Below, one piece after another: positions 31,077 through 31,648 of a stretch of 31,648 nucleotides of DNA. Both the position numbers and the translations under genes were made by a program. Origin of the DNA: Gemmataceae bacterium (GTDB lineage: Bacteria > Planctomycetota > Planctomycetia > Gemmatales > Gemmataceae); NCBI GenBank assembly GCA_020847555.1, contig JADLBT010000044.1, forward strand, positions 1-31,648, written 5' to 3'. Below the pieces are notes generated by a model. The model was not told where the DNA came from, searched no databases, and saw only the letters and a list, made by a program, of their open reading frames with translations. Each line of letters opens with the position of its first letter. Positions within the stretch are counted from its first letter, which is position 1.

Positions 31077-31601
31077 ATGGTCGGAAAACGCGGATTTGGC
31101 GCCATGGATCAGGAAAAACAACGCGCTATCGCGAGCAAGGGCGGTCGTGCGGCCCATCAGAAAGGCACAGCCCACGAATTTACCTCGGAGGAAGCGGCCG
31201 CTGCCGGTCGCAAGGGAGGTGAGAAGGTCAGCCGGAATCGCCAGCACATGGCCGAGATCGGTCGGCGGGGAGGGCGTGCGGCCCACCGGAATGCGGGCGC
31301 CGCCAACCACCAGCAACAGCCTGCCGCCCCCCCGCCTGAGCAGTCCGCTGCTCAGGAATGGGAAGGAACCGCGGAGGGACAGGCGACGCCCCCAACCGGG
31401 CAAGACGGACAAGCCGCTCCGCCCGCCGCGCAGGTTCACCGGGAGCATTCGGCCCACAACGGGCACGGCCACGGATCCAGCAGGGAGGGACACAACGGCG
31501 CCGGCCGGCACGAGGCGCGGGAGTACGAGGTGGCCGCGTCGCAAACCCACGGCGCCGAGGAACGCCGGACCGATACGCCGGAGCGGCCCGCAAACGGCTG
31601 A
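31077..31601 (+). CDS. KGG-motif (YciG-like) stress-type protein with disordered tail
   Basis: 174 residues. The first 70 hold FGAMDQEKQRAIASKGGRAA and two further KGG/RGG units (AGRKGGEKVS, IGRRGGRAAH). This is the motif of small stress-induced bacterial proteins such as YciG/GsiB-like. The rest is Gln/Pro/His/Gly-rich and predicted disordered. KGG proteins are linked with dehydration, acid or general stress, and their molecular role is poorly known. ATG 31077 has AGAGGAG at 31061-31067; an upstream extension to 30984 would overlap the sigma-54 promoter and is rejected. It is divergent from the oxidoreductase operon. The 47 bases after the stop hold nothing recognisable. Confidence 0.85.
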   Translation: MVGKRGFGAMDQEKQRAIASKGGRAAHQKGTAHEFTSEEAAAAGRKGGEKVSRNRQHMAEIGRRGGRAAHRNAGAANHQQQPAAPPPEQSAAQEWEGTAEGQATPPTGQDGQAAPPAAQVHREHSAHNGHGHGSSREGHNGAGRHEAREYEVAASQTHGAEERRTDTPERPANG

Positions 31602-31648
31602 GTTCGGCAGACCGCGACAACCCTTCTTTTCCCGCGAATACGGTCCCC

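Overview
This window is very GC-rich, densely coded DNA. Its gene style (high-GC GT4 glycosyltransferases, FemAB-type GNAT proteins, a Tat-exported enolase-superfamily protein, a PEP-CTERM protein, dispersed intergenic palindromes) suggests a planctomycete, perhaps of the Gemmata group. That assignment is by resemblance only. No rRNA, tRNA, CRISPR array, transposase or integrase was seen.

Region 1 (1-21466, + strand) is one long exopolysaccharide or surface-glycan locus. It opens with the 3' end of an initiating polyprenyl-phosphate sugar phosphotransferase. There follow a Wzy/O-antigen-ligase-like membrane protein, an ABC-2 permease and ATPase exporter pair (Wzm/Wzt type, with a C-terminal glycan-recognition domain), an alpha/alpha-toroid protein, two tandem paralogous FemAB/GNAT transferases, and WecC and WecB (the UDP-ManNAcA branch). 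Then come three GT4 glycosyltransferases, a formyltransferase-like protein, a NodB-type deacetylase, two more GT-B glycosyltransferases, a membrane GT2, a divergent deacetylase-like protein and a SAM methyltransferase. Many genes overlap or are nearly contiguous, so they probably form one or a few transcription units. The gaps that exist are filled by two families of palindromic repeats.

Region 2 (21467-28367): a NAD-dependent UDP-sugar epimerase lies on the - strand. Divergent from it is a 672-residue PEP-CTERM protein with a 110-residue Asn/Gln-rich linker, preceded by a near-consensus sigma-54 promoter. A 1107-residue TPR protein with an N-terminal membrane anchor follows. No exosortase is in the window, so the enzyme that would process the PEP-CTERM tail must be elsewhere. 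The layout suggests that the glycan operon and the sorted protein work together at the cell surface.

Region 3 (28368-31648): a - strand pair encodes a Gfo/Idh/MocA oxidoreductase and a Tat-signal mannonate-dehydratase-like protein. Divergent from it is a KGG-motif stress-type protein with its own near-perfect sigma-54 promoter. Two sigma-54 promoters within about 8 kb, one on a sorted surface protein and one on a stress-type protein, are the most testable regulatory signal here. The most unusual protein feature is the N/Q-rich PEP-CTERM linker.
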